This document shows positions 15,329 through 23,382 of a stretch of 27,860 nucleotides of DNA, piece by piece (position 1 is the stretch's first letter; each line of letters opens with the position of its first letter). The stretch spans positions 1-27,860 of the forward strand of contig JAEDGZ010000028.1 of NCBI GenBank assembly GCA_016297215.1, in the 5' to 3' direction. The position numbers and the translations under genes were made by a program. A model generated the notes under the pieces. It made no database searches, was not told where the DNA came from, and worked only from the letters and a program-made list of their open reading frames with translations. This DNA is from Paludibacteraceae bacterium (GTDB lineage Bacteria; Bacteroidota; Bacteroidia; Bacteroidales; Paludibacteraceae).

Positions 15329-17809
15329 ATGTTGCTCGATAATATCTTACAAGCCAATCAGTTTGAGGAGACAGTGGAGACCTGCCCGGGGTGCGAGAAC
15401 CATTGCCGTGTCCGTTGCTACCGTTTCCGTAACGGCAACCACTACTACTCAGGCAACAACTGTGAGCGGGTGTATGCCAACCAACACACTGCCACGCAGA
15501 AAGGCGCGAACATGATGCAGGAGAAATACCACCTCCTCTTCCATCGTCAATCCTCTGAGGGAAAGCCCACTATCGGCATCCCCCGCGCCTTGGGAATCTA
15601 CGAGAACTACCCCTTCTGGCACACGCTCTTCACGCTCTGCGGCTTTCGCGTGGTGCTATCCGCAGCCTCTACCAACCGCCTCTACGAGAAGGGCATTCGC
15701 ACTATTGTGGCGGACAACATCTGCTTCCCCGCCAAACTCATGCACGGGCATGTGATGGACCTGATAGAGAAGCAAGTGGACCGTATCTTCTACCCTTGGG
15801 TGGTCTTCGAGCAGAAAGAGGACGCGCAAGCCAAGAACTCCTTCAACTGCCCCATCGTGAGCGGCTACTCCGATGTGCTGACCAGCAGTATCGACTCCGC
15901 CGCCACCGCGCACATCCCCTTGGACGCACCCGCCATCTCCTTTAAGGAAGAGCCCCTCTTGCGCCAAAGTCTGCACGACTATTTGGAGCCTTTCGGTCTG
16001 TCTCGGGAGACCATTGACCACGCCATCACGCAGGCGTTGCAGGAGCAGCAACGCTACCTCGACACGCTGGAGCGACGCGCCTTGCAGATACTGCGCGAGG
16101 CGGAGCAGGCAGGGCGCATGGTCATCCTGCTCGCCGCACGCCCCTACCATGTGGACCCGCTCATCCAGCACCGTATCGCCGAAGCCATTGCCGACATGGG
16201 CGTGGATGTCATTACCGAGAATGTCGCCACCCGCAAGGGGCAGGGCGTGTACAATGAACTGAACGCGCTCTGCCAGTGGGCGTACCCCAACCGTATCTTC
16301 AAGGCGGCGTATTTCGTGGGCAAGCACACCTATCCGCGGCTGCACATGGTGGAACTCACCTCCTTCGGTTGCGGACCCGATGCCTTCATCTTGGACGAAG
16401 TGCGCCAAGTGCTACGCCGCTACCACAAGAACCTGACTATATTGAAGATAGACGATGTGAACAACATCGGCAGCCTCCGTCTCCGCGTCCGCTCCCTGAT
16501 AGAAAGCACTGTCGGACAACAACGTGGTCGAGCAGTGAAACGGTCGGACAGTGCAACGGTCGGACAGCAACGCTGTCCCACCCCCATCACCACCAAGCCT
16601 TTCCTGCCCGAAGACCGCAGGCGCACCATCATCGCGCCCTATTTCGCGGAGGGCTACACCGAGTTCATCCCCACCATCCTCGCCATGGCGGGCTACCGTG
16701 TGGAGCCGCTGCCGATGGGCTGCCAAGCCGATGCCGAGGAGGGACTGAAAGACGCCAACAACGATATCTGCTATCCCGCTACCATCGTGATTGGCAGCCT
16801 GTTGCGGGCACTCAAATCGGGCAAGTACGACTTGAGCAACACCGCCGTCGCCATCACGCAGACGGGCGGACAATGCCGCGCCTCCAACTACTATGCGCTC
16901 ATCAAGAACGCCCTCGTGGCGGCGGGCTTTGCCGAGGTGCCGGTCATCTCCGTGGCGACCGGTGCGAGCATGGGCAACTTCCAACCGGGCTTCGAGATAC
17001 CGTGGCGCAAGATAGCGCGCCCGACCATCGAGGCACTCTTCTACGCTGACGCGCTTGCCAAACTCTACTATCCTTCCGCGCCGCGGGAGAAAGTGCATGG
17101 CACTGCACGCAGGCTCTACGACCACTATATCGCCGCCGCGCAGCCTATCCTCGCACAGCGGGATTACAAAGCACTCCACCGCCTCTTGACGGAAGCAGTG
17201 GAGGAGTTTAAGCAAGCCATTGACCTGCACAAGCAAGTGCCGCGAGTGGGGCTGGTAGGAGAAATCTACGTCAAGTACAACGCTTTTAGCAATCTCTCTG
17301 TCGTTCAGTGGCTTATCGACCGCGGTGTGGAGGTAGTGCCGCCTGCGCTGTCGGGTTTCTTCTCCACCTCCTTCCCCAATGCGCACATCAACCGCAAGTA
17401 CCACATCAAGTCCATGCACACGCCGCTGTGGGTCATGTCGCTGGGGTACAAGGTGTTGCTGCGGGTGGCGAAGCAGTACGACACGCTATGCGCGGATTTC
17501 CCCTTCTATCGCTACTTTGAGGACATCTTCACGATTAGCCGCCTCTCGGAGCAGGTCATCCACCCCGCGGCGGACTTCGGCGAAGGCTGGTTCCTGCCCG
17601 GGGAGATTTGTGCGCTGGCGGAGTCGGGTGTGGAGAAAGTGGTGTCGGTGCAGCCCTTCGGCTGTATCGCTAACCATATCATCTCCAAGGGAATAGAGAA
17701 ACGAATCAAGCAGACCTACCCGCGTCTCTCGCTCCTCTTCCTCGACTTCGATGCAGGCACCTCCGCCGCCAACATCTACAACCGCCTCCATTTCCTTCTC
17801 GAAAACTAA
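15329..17809 (+). CDS. DUF2229 / 2-hydroxyacyl-CoA dehydratase-type protein (C-terminal part of a split activase)
   Basis: This is probably the second half of a large CoA-enzyme activase-related protein. In 826 residues it has a cysteine-rich N-terminus (CPGCENHCRVRC, C19, C22, C26, C30, then C45 in SGNNCERV), a DUF2229 region (about 80-300, GIPRALGIYENYPFW), a repeat-derived linker (about 393-416), and a 2-hydroxyacyl-CoA dehydratase D-like region (about 430-826, RVGLVGEIYVKYNAFSNLSV, VQPFGCIANHI). In homologues the CxGCxNxC motif follows the second activase domain in one chain. The ATG at 15329 is in the same frame as the upstream gene, only ten codons beyond its stop. The substrate is unknown, and no separate dehydratase subunits lie nearby. 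Confidence 0.85.
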   Translation: MLLDNILQANQFEETVETCPGCENHCRVRCYRFRNGNHYYSGNNCERVYANQHTATQKGANMMQEKYHLLFHRQSSEGKPTIGIPRALGIYENYPFWHTLFTLCGFRVVLSAASTNRLYEKGIRTIVADNICFPAKLMHGHVMDLIEKQVDRIFYPWVVFEQKEDAQAKNSFNCPIVSGYSDVLTSSIDSAATAHIPLDAPAISFKEEPLLRQSLHDYLEPFGLSRETIDHAITQALQEQQRYLDTLERRALQILREAEQAGRMVILLAARPYHVDPLIQHRIAEAIADMGVDVITENVATRKGQGVYNELNALCQWAYPNRIFKAAYFVGKHTYPRLHMVELTSFGCGPDAFILDEVRQVLRRYHKNLTILKIDDVNNIGSLRLRVRSLIESTVGQQRGRAVKRSDSATVGQQRCPTPITTKPFLPEDRRRTIIAPYFAEGYTEFIPTILAMAGYRVEPLPMGCQADAEEGLKDANNDICYPATIVIGSLLRALKSGKYDLSNTAVAITQTGGQCRASNYYALIKNALVAAGFAEVPVISVATGASMGNFQPGFEIPWRKIARPTIEALFYADALAKLYYPSAPREKVHGTARRLYDHYIAAAQPILAQRDYKALHRLLTEAVEEFKQAIDLHKQVPRVGLVGEIYVKYNAFSNLSVVQWLIDRGVEVVPPALSGFFSTSFPNAHINRKYHIKSMHTPLWVMSLGYKVLLRVAKQYDTLCADFPFYRYFEDIFTISRLSEQVIHPAADFGEGWFLPGEICALAESGVEKVVSVQPFGCIANHIISKGIEKRIKQTYPRLSLLFLDFDAGTSAANIYNRLHFLLEN
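16507..16576 (+). repeat. Short dispersed repeat (GGTCGGACAG units) in the dehydratase gene
   Basis: Three units of ACTGTCGGACAACAACG / ACGGTCGGACAG type, including the 19-mer CAGTGAAACGGTCGGACAG (16533-16551) that is identical in uup (5721-5739). They encode STVGQQRGRAVKRSDSA and a second TVGQQR in the linker between domains. A 13-base fragment CAGTGCAACGGTC also lies downstream of alaS at 25258-25270. Confidence 0.82.
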
Positions 17810-17830
17810 CTCTCAACAATCCATTTTCTC

Positions 17831-18445
17831 ATGCAGACTTCCATGGAAAGCCGCATTCTCGAAGCGGCAAAAACACTCTTCTTTCAGAACGGCTTTGCAG
17901 CCACTTCCACTACGGATATTGCCCGCCTTGCAGGCTGCAACCAAGCCCTTGTGCACTACTATTTCCGCACCAAGGAGAAACTCTTTGCGGGTATCTTCAT
18001 GGAACAGACAGGGCGCGCGATGGAGGTCATCAACGCCTCCTTGCAGAGCGATGCACCCTTTGAGCAGCAGATACGCAACTGCGTGTCGCTCTATTTCGAC
18101 ACGCTCTTGCAGTCGCCAAATCTGCCGTATTTCGTGATGAACGAACTTATCCACAACCCCTCGAGGCGCGCCGCTATCTTGGAGATAGTGCAGCATAATC
18201 CGCAGTATGTCTTTACGTATCAGCGTTTTGCCAATCTTGTGCAGCGCGAAATAGAAAAGGGATGTATCATTTCGATACATCCCCAAGATTTGCTTTTGCA
18301 TATTGCTTCGCTGACTATCTTTACTTTCCTCTCGCTGCCAATGTACGAAGAATTGTTCCACCCCACAGCCGAAGAAAAACTCGCTTACCTCACCCGCCGC
18401 AAAGAGGAGACCATCCGCCTTATCCTCCAAGGCATCAGACCATAG
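17831..18445 (+). CDS. TetR-family transcriptional regulator
   Basis: This is a DNA-binding repressor or activator with an unknown ligand. The 204-residue product has the TetR N-terminal helix-turn-helix (about 8-52: ILEAAKTLFFQNGFAATST, DIARLAGCNQALVHYYFRTK, EKLFAGIF), followed by a helical ligand domain of normal size. The ATG at 17831 lies 21 bases after the dehydratase stop; an ATG at 17843 is an alternative. Being last in the run with the activase genes, it may regulate that run, but its operator is not recognisable. A perfect 10-bp stem lies within its coding sequence (18259-18283). The gap to the convergent dihydrouridine synthase gene (18446-18507) shows only a weak CGAT / ATCG hairpin before GTATTTTT. 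Confidence 0.9.
   Translation: MQTSMESRILEAAKTLFFQNGFAATSTTDIARLAGCNQALVHYYFRTKEKLFAGIFMEQTGRAMEVINASLQSDAPFEQQIRNCVSLYFDTLLQSPNLPYFVMNELIHNPSRRAAILEIVQHNPQYVFTYQRFANLVQREIEKGCIISIHPQDLLLHIASLTIFTFLSLPMYEELFHPTAEEKLAYLTRRKEETIRLILQGIRP
18259..18283. repeat. Perfect inverted repeat inside tetR
   Basis: GGGATGTATC (18259-18268) and GATACATCCC (18274-18283) form a 10-bp stem with the 5-base loop ATTTC. It is translated as KGCIISIHPQ in the ligand-binding domain. It may be a dispersed palindrome or an operator; neither is shown. Confidence 0.6.
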
Positions 18446-18507
18446 AACGATAACCATCGGTATTTTTGGGTGGTCGATTTTGAAATACTCTCTGTGCTGC
18501 TTTTATC

Positions 18508-19464
18508 TTATCCCCACTGTTCAACGATGTCGTCCATTATCTGAAACACCTCGGCTTTGGTGTCCGCGCGCAGGAGGGCGATACGCGTCTGCTTGAAGTC
18601 GGGCAGCCCCTTGAAGACGGGCGAGGCGGCGAAATGTCGGCGGGAATGAACAATGCCCTTGCGCTCGTCGCCTATCCACTCGATGCTCCGCTCCACGTGC
18701 TCTTTCAGTATCTCCACGCACCATGCCATCGGTCGCGGCGGCACTTCCTCGCCCGCCAATCCGCGCTTCATGTCCTCGAAAATCCATGGGCACCCGAAAG
18801 TGGCGCGCCCAATCATGATGGCGTCCACGCCATAGCGGTCGAAGCACTCCCGTGCGCGCTCGGGCGTGGTTACATCGCCGTTGCCGATGATGGGGATGTG
18901 CATGCGCGGGTTGTTCTTCACCTCGCCGATGAGCGTCCAGTCGGCGTCGCCGCGATACATCTGGCTGCGCGTGCGCCCGTGGATAGCCAGTTCGGCGATA
19001 CCGCAGTCTTGCAACGCCTCCGCCAAATCGACGATGATGAGGTGCTGCTCATCCCAACCGAGGCGCGTCTTGACGGTAACGGGCGTATGCACGGCGTTGA
19101 CCACAGCGCGGGTGATTTCCAACAAGCGCTCGGGCGTCTGCAGCAAGCCCGCACCCGCTCCCTTGCCCGCCACCTTCTTCACAGGGCAACCGAAATTGAT
19201 GTCAATAAAGTCAGGCTTCGCCTGCTCCACTATCTGCGCCGCGTCCGCCATCGCCACGGGGTCTTTGCCGTAAATCTGTATCGCCACGGGACGCTCCGCG
19301 TCGCTTATCTGCAACTTGCGGACGGTGGACGCCACATCGCGCACCAGCGCGTCGGCGTTGACGAACTCCGTATAGACCCTGTCCGCGCCAAACCGCTTGC
19401 AGAGCAGGCGGAAAGCGGGGTCCGTAACATCCTCCATGGGGGCAAGATACAACATCCTTTTCAC
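18508..19464 (-). CDS. tRNA-dihydrouridine synthase (Dus family)
   Basis: This FMN-dependent enzyme reduces uridine to dihydrouridine in tRNA. The 318-residue product has LAPMEDVTDPAFR at the start of the TIM barrel, the catalytic cysteine C93 in INFGCPVKKVAGKGAG, the FMN/tRNA motifs VKTRLGWDE, AIHGRTRSQMYRGDADW and IIGNGDV, and MIGRATFGCPWIF. The C-terminal helical domain is complete. The start is a GTG at 19464, or the ATG three codons later at 19455, which gives MLYLAPMEDV; both are possible. Its start lies only ten bases after the stop of the HD phosphohydrolase gene, so the two are probably one transcript. Confidence 0.93.
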   Translation of the reverse strand: MKRMLYLAPMEDVTDPAFRLLCKRFGADRVYTEFVNADALVRDVASTVRKLQISDAERPVAIQIYGKDPVAMADAAQIVEQAKPDFIDINFGCPVKKVAGKGAGAGLLQTPERLLEITRAVVNAVHTPVTVKTRLGWDEQHLIIVDLAEALQDCGIAELAIHGRTRSQMYRGDADWTLIGEVKNNPRMHIPIIGNGDVTTPERARECFDRYGVDAIMIGRATFGCPWIFEDMKRGLAGEEVPPRPMAWCVEILKEHVERSIEWIGDERKGIVHSRRHFAASPVFKGLPDFKQTRIALLRADTKAEVFQIMDDIVEQWG

Positions 19465-19473
19465 GATATATCG

Positions 19474-21393
19474 TTATCTATTCAGCGTGGGATACGCTAT
19501 TCGGTGGTGGTTAATGGTGGAGATTCGCTCTTTGAAGACGCGGCGGATATCCTCCACATCCTTGAACGACAGCGGCGTCTCGGCGAACTGCCCGTCGGCT
19601 ATCTGCTGATCTATCATCTGGTCCACCGCCTTGGCTATCGCCTCCTCGCTGTAGTCCGTGAGGCTGCGGCTGCGCGCCTCCACGGCGTCTGCCATCATCA
19701 GGATAGCTGCTTCCTTGGTCGTCGGCTTCGGTCCGGGGTACTGGAACAGCATCTTATCCACTTCCTCGCCCGGGTGGGCATTGGCGTAAGTGTTGTAGAA
19801 ATAGCGCGTGAGCGTCGTGCCATGGTGGGTGGTAATGAAGTTGATAATCACCTCCGGCAGGTGGTGTTTGCGTGCCATCTCCTCGCCTTCGGTTACGTGC
19901 TTTATCACCTCCTGCGCTGCCTCTTGGGGCGACATCGTTAGCAGCGGGTTAGGTCCGCCTTGCTGATTCTCAGTAAAATAGAGCGGTGCACGCAGTTTGC
20001 CTATGTCGTGATAGAGCGCCCCCGTGCGCACGAGCAGGGCATTCGCGCCAATGGCTTTCGCCGCCTCCATAGCGAGGTTCGACACCTGCATCGAGTGCTG
20101 GAACGTCCCCGGCGCCTGCTCCGCCATCGTATGCAGCAGGTCGGAGTTGATATCCGTCAGTTCGATAAGCGTAATCGACGAGATGAAGCGGAACATCTTC
20201 TCGAAGAGGTAAATCAAGCCGTAGGAGCCGATGATGAGCAGCGCATTCACGAAGAAATAGAGGTAGGTCATGGGCTCCAGCGTGCGGTAGTCGCCCGTGG
20301 CAGCGAAGGTGAAAGCGGTGTATGCCAAGGTTTGCGTAACGAATATCCACGCTGCCGTCTGCGCCAGTTGCGCGCGGCGCGTCATGTCGCTCAGGCTCGA
20401 CACCGCCACCATACCCACCGCCACCTGTATGAAGAAGAACTGCACCGGCTGCGGCGCGATGAGCGAGACGATGAGCACTGTGGTGAAATGCAGGAAAAGA
20501 CCCGTGCGCGCGTCGAAGAACACGCGCGTCAGGATGGGCACCCACGCGAAAGGTATCAGGTAGATGTTCAGGTCGGTATAGCGCAGCGTCAGGCACGACA
20601 ACACGATGACAATCCCCGACAGCAGGCAGAAAAACAGCACCGTCCGCATGTTGTTGATGTAGATAGGTCGGAAGACGTAGAGATAGAGCATGAAGAGGAA
20701 CAAGAACAGCGTAACCAACACCGCCTCGCCGATGATAGACCATATACGCTGGTGCTGAGTGAGGGTGTCTTCCTCGCAAGCACGACGCAGCGACTGCAAG
20801 ATTTGGTAATCGCGCTCGGTAACTATCTCGCCGCGGTCGATAATCTTCTCACCCGTCTGCACCACTCCCTGCGTGGGAGCGATAGACGCTAACAGTTTCG
20901 TTTTCAGTCGGTTGGTCATGGCGGTGTCGAGCGCAATGTTCGCAGGTGTAACCGCGCCGAAACGCTCGTAGGCGGACTTCTCCGTCAGCACATCGTCCAG
21001 CGGGTAGGTCGTGGAGACATGATTACTGATGACCGCCAGCCGGCTGTAGCCCTCTTGTTCCATCCAATTCCTGTCTTCGTAATTGATAATCGGCAACACC
21101 GCTCCATCCGCAGCCCATTGCCCGCCGACGACGGGCGTGAAGCAGGGGGCAAAGGTCTCCAGCAACTGCCGCTCTTCCGCCGCCAACTGCGCAGAGGTCT
21201 TGTAGATAGGGAAGTCGAACTCCGCCGTTACGAGGTCGTATGCCCACGGCTTGCCTACCTCGCAATGGTAGCGAAACGAAGTCGTATAGCGCGGGAAGAG
21301 CACCGCAGACAGCACCGCCAGCGCAATAAATGGCACCGCCAGTCCCACTTTGCGTAATACTGTCTGCCAACGAATATGGGAAGTCTGTTTCAT
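19474..21393 (-). CDS. 7TM-HD (PgpH-like) HDIG-domain phosphohydrolase
   Basis: This inner-membrane protein has an extracytoplasmic sensor region, a seven-helix membrane bundle and a cytoplasmic HD phosphohydrolase domain. Relatives (PgpH) degrade cyclic di-AMP, so that is the likely activity (inference). The 639 residues contain one N-terminal membrane helix (about 15-34), an extracytoplasmic domain to about 218, a membrane bundle (about 219-410), and the HD domain with GTFQHSMQVSNLA (H433), ALYHDIGKLRAP (H462, D463) and FITTHHGTT. The ATG at 21393 was chosen over the TTG two codons earlier. It follows the phosphohexomutase gene across a strong hairpin. Confidence 0.92.
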   Translation of the reverse strand: MKQTSHIRWQTVLRKVGLAVPFIALAVLSAVLFPRYTTSFRYHCEVGKPWAYDLVTAEFDFPIYKTSAQLAAEERQLLETFAPCFTPVVGGQWAADGAVLPIINYEDRNWMEQEGYSRLAVISNHVSTTYPLDDVLTEKSAYERFGAVTPANIALDTAMTNRLKTKLLASIAPTQGVVQTGEKIIDRGEIVTERDYQILQSLRRACEEDTLTQHQRIWSIIGEAVLVTLFLFLFMLYLYVFRPIYINNMRTVLFFCLLSGIVIVLSCLTLRYTDLNIYLIPFAWVPILTRVFFDARTGLFLHFTTVLIVSLIAPQPVQFFFIQVAVGMVAVSSLSDMTRRAQLAQTAAWIFVTQTLAYTAFTFAATGDYRTLEPMTYLYFFVNALLIIGSYGLIYLFEKMFRFISSITLIELTDINSDLLHTMAEQAPGTFQHSMQVSNLAMEAAKAIGANALLVRTGALYHDIGKLRAPLYFTENQQGGPNPLLTMSPQEAAQEVIKHVTEGEEMARKHHLPEVIINFITTHHGTTLTRYFYNTYANAHPGEEVDKMLFQYPGPKPTTKEAAILMMADAVEARSRSLTDYSEEAIAKAVDQMIDQQIADGQFAETPLSFKDVEDIRRVFKERISTINHHRIAYPTLNR

Positions 21394-21401
21394 AAGCAAA
21401 A

Positions 21402-21448
21402 GTTATTCCATACATAAAACACGCAGGGCATTTTATGCACGGAATAAC
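21402..21448 (-). terminator. Two-tier hairpin between the phosphohexomutase and HD genes
   Basis: GTTATTCC / GGAATAAC (8 bp) encloses CATAAAA / TTTTATG (7 bp) with a 3-by-3 internal loop. On the minus strand it is followed by only four T, right before the HD start codon. It may be a weak terminator or attenuator that separates expression of the two genes. Confidence 0.55.
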
Positions 21449-21468
21449 CGATTAAATGGAAAAGCGGA

Positions 21469-23244
21469 TCATAGTCCGAGCGATTTCTTGATAGCAGGAA
21501 CGCGTGCTTCTGCAGCAGCGGTAGCCGCTTTGTAGTCCGCCACGGTAGGCATCTGAGCCGGAATCTCGAAGTAGAACTTAATCTTCGGTTCTGTGCCCGA
21601 CGGACGGACGCTCACCTTCAGACCGCCTTCGGTGAAGAATTGGAGCACGTTGCTCGTGGCGTTGAGTGCCATCGTGATAGGTGTCTCATCCCACTCACCA
21701 TTCACCAAGTCTTTGCGAATCAGTGACTTGTAGTCCTTTATGCAAACCACTTTCTCCCCGTCAATCTCAGCCGGCGGGTTCTGGCGGAAGTCTGCCATCA
21801 TCTGCTGAATCTCCTCGGCACCTGCCTTGCCCGGGCGAACCACGTTGATGGTCGTCTCGCGCTGGAAGCCGAACTCTTTGTAGATATTGAGCAGATATTC
21901 ATACAGCGTCATACCTTGGTCTTTGGCTGATGCAGCAATCTCGCAGATGAGGCAAATAGCCGATGGCGCACATTTGTCGCGCACCTTGTCGTAGCCGAGC
22001 CAGCCGAAACTCTCCTCGCCGCCGCCGATGTACTTATGTGTGCCTTCCCACATACGGATACGGTTAGCAATCCACTTGAAGCCCGTGTACTCGTCGGTCA
22101 GGGTAACGCCCTCTTTGTCGGCAATCTTGCGCAGCATCTCGCTCGTTACGATGGTCTTCACAAGGTAGTTCTCGGGACGCATCTTGCCGAGGCGCTTCAT
22201 CGCCTTGATGTTGTAGTAAGCGAACATCATGCAGGTTTGGTTACCATTGATAATCGTCCACTCACCCTTCTCATCGCGGCAGACGATAGCCAAACGGTCA
22301 GCATCGGGGTCGCTGGCAATCACGAGGTCGGCATTGAGTTTCGTACCCAAGTTCATACCCATCGTCATCGCCTCTGCGTTCTCGGGATTTGGGCTGACCA
22401 CCGTGGGGAAGTTGCCGTCAATCACCATCTGCTCGGGCACCACGTGGATGTTTTGGAAGCCCCACGAACGCAAGCACATCGGGATAATCTGACGACCTGC
22501 GCCGTGCAGCGGCGTATAGACGATATTCAGGTCTTTCTGACGCAGAATAACATCTTGGTCCACCATACAGGTCTTCACTGCCTCCATATAGGTGAAGTCC
22601 ATCTCGCCGCCGATAATCTCAATCAGGTCTTTGTTCGCTGTCCATTTCACATCGTCCATCGTTACCTTGTTCACCTCATCGATGATTCCTTGGTCATGCG
22701 GTTGGAGCACCTGCGAACCGTCCTCCCAATACGCCTTGTAGCCGTTGTACTCGCGGGGGTTGTGGCTCGCCGTTACGTTCACACCGCCTTGGCATTTCAG
22801 CTCGCGAATAGCAAAACTAACCTCCGGCGTAGGACGCAGACTCTCAAACAGATACACCTTGATACCATTGGCGGAGAAGATATCCGCTACGGTCTCTGCA
22901 AACAGACGACCATTGTTGCGGCAGTCGTGCCCTACCACAACGGCTACTTGCCCGTTCTGTACGTTCTTAAAGCCGTTCTCCGCCTGCACCTTCAGCAGGT
23001 AGTTCGCATAGCCCTGCGTAGCCTGCGCCACGATGTACTTGTTCATACGGTTGGTGCCGGGACCCATGATACCGCGCAGACCGCCTGTACCGAACTCCAA
23101 TGTGCGGTAGAAACTATCTACGAGTTCTGTCTTATCCTCGGCTTCCATCATTGCCTTCACTTGTGCTTTGGTCTCGGCATCATAGTTGCCGTCCAGCCAA
23201 CTTTGGGCAACGGTCATCACTTGTTGTAATTCTTCCTGTGTCAT
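21469..23244 (-). CDS. Phosphoglucomutase / phosphomannomutase family enzyme
   Basis: This cytosolic enzyme moves phosphate between C1 and C6 of hexose phosphates, supplying sugar nucleotides and glycogen. The 591-residue length fits the long phosphoglucomutase/phosphomannomutase type. It has EFGTGGLRGIMGPGTNRMN at 50-68, the phosphoserine loop VNVTASHNPREYNGYK (S160), the magnesium site ASDPDADR near 320, the sugar-specificity loop region (GGGEESFGWLGYD), and the C-terminal phosphate-binding SVRPSGTEPKIKFY. All four domains are intact. Whether glucose or mannose phosphate is preferred cannot be told from motifs alone. The ATG at 23244 is clear. Upstream lies a composite of period-7 and period-9 repeats. 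Confidence 0.94.
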   Translation of the reverse strand: MTQEELQQVMTVAQSWLDGNYDAETKAQVKAMMEAEDKTELVDSFYRTLEFGTGGLRGIMGPGTNRMNKYIVAQATQGYANYLLKVQAENGFKNVQNGQVAVVVGHDCRNNGRLFAETVADIFSANGIKVYLFESLRPTPEVSFAIRELKCQGGVNVTASHNPREYNGYKAYWEDGSQVLQPHDQGIIDEVNKVTMDDVKWTANKDLIEIIGGEMDFTYMEAVKTCMVDQDVILRQKDLNIVYTPLHGAGRQIIPMCLRSWGFQNIHVVPEQMVIDGNFPTVVSPNPENAEAMTMGMNLGTKLNADLVIASDPDADRLAIVCRDEKGEWTIINGNQTCMMFAYYNIKAMKRLGKMRPENYLVKTIVTSEMLRKIADKEGVTLTDEYTGFKWIANRIRMWEGTHKYIGGGEESFGWLGYDKVRDKCAPSAICLICEIAASAKDQGMTLYEYLLNIYKEFGFQRETTINVVRPGKAGAEEIQQMMADFRQNPPAEIDGEKVVCIKDYKSLIRKDLVNGEWDETPITMALNATSNVLQFFTEGGLKVSVRPSGTEPKIKFYFEIPAQMPTVADYKAATAAAEARVPAIKKSLGL

Positions 23245-23256
23245 AGCATTAAATTA

Positions 23257-23291
23257 TTTTACGATTAGACAATTTACTATTTACGATTGTG
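23257..23291. repeat. Period-7 array (TTTTACG / ATTTAC type), five units
   Basis: TTTTACG, ATTAGAC, AATTTAC, TATTTAC, GATTGTG, degenerate. It sits between the phosphohexomutase start and the period-9 array, as in the uup-pnuC gap. Confidence 0.6.
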
Positions 23292-23296
23292 TTTGC

Positions 23297-23350
23297 TCTG
23301 AGTTTTCAGAGTATTCTGAGTACTCGGATTGTTCCGACTGCTCAGAGCAG
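23297..23350. repeat. Period-9 array (TCWGARTWH type), six units
   Basis: TCTGAGTTT, TCAGAGTAT, TCTGAGTAC, TCGGATTGT, TCCGACTGC, TCAGAGCAG, followed by TGGCATG. The first units match those at 7327-7371 closely. Confidence 0.8.
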
Positions 23351-23354
23351 TGGC

Positions 23355-23382
23355 ATGTTAATTGTTAATTATTAATTGTTAA
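23355..23382. repeat. Period-7 array (TTGTTAA), four units, at the 3' end of guaD
   Basis: ATGTTAA, TTGTTAA, TTATTAA, TTGTTAA. The array supplies the last codons and stop of guaD (TINN-stop, stop at 23365-23367). Confidence 0.82.

Noticed and set aside
18634..19941. Plus-strand open frame of 435 codons opposite the dihydrouridine synthase and HD genes
   Set aside because: It spans the junction of two well-supported genes on the other strand and its product resembles no family; it is a shadow frame.
22036..23229. Plus-strand open frame of 397 codons opposite the phosphohexomutase gene
   Set aside because: Histidine- and leucine-rich antisense translation of a conserved enzyme, with no promoter or start signal of its own.
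23186..23368. Plus-strand open frame encoding a SEYSEYSD-type repeat peptide
   Set aside because: The repeat peptide is only the translation of the period-9 DNA array; no conserved sequence surrounds it.
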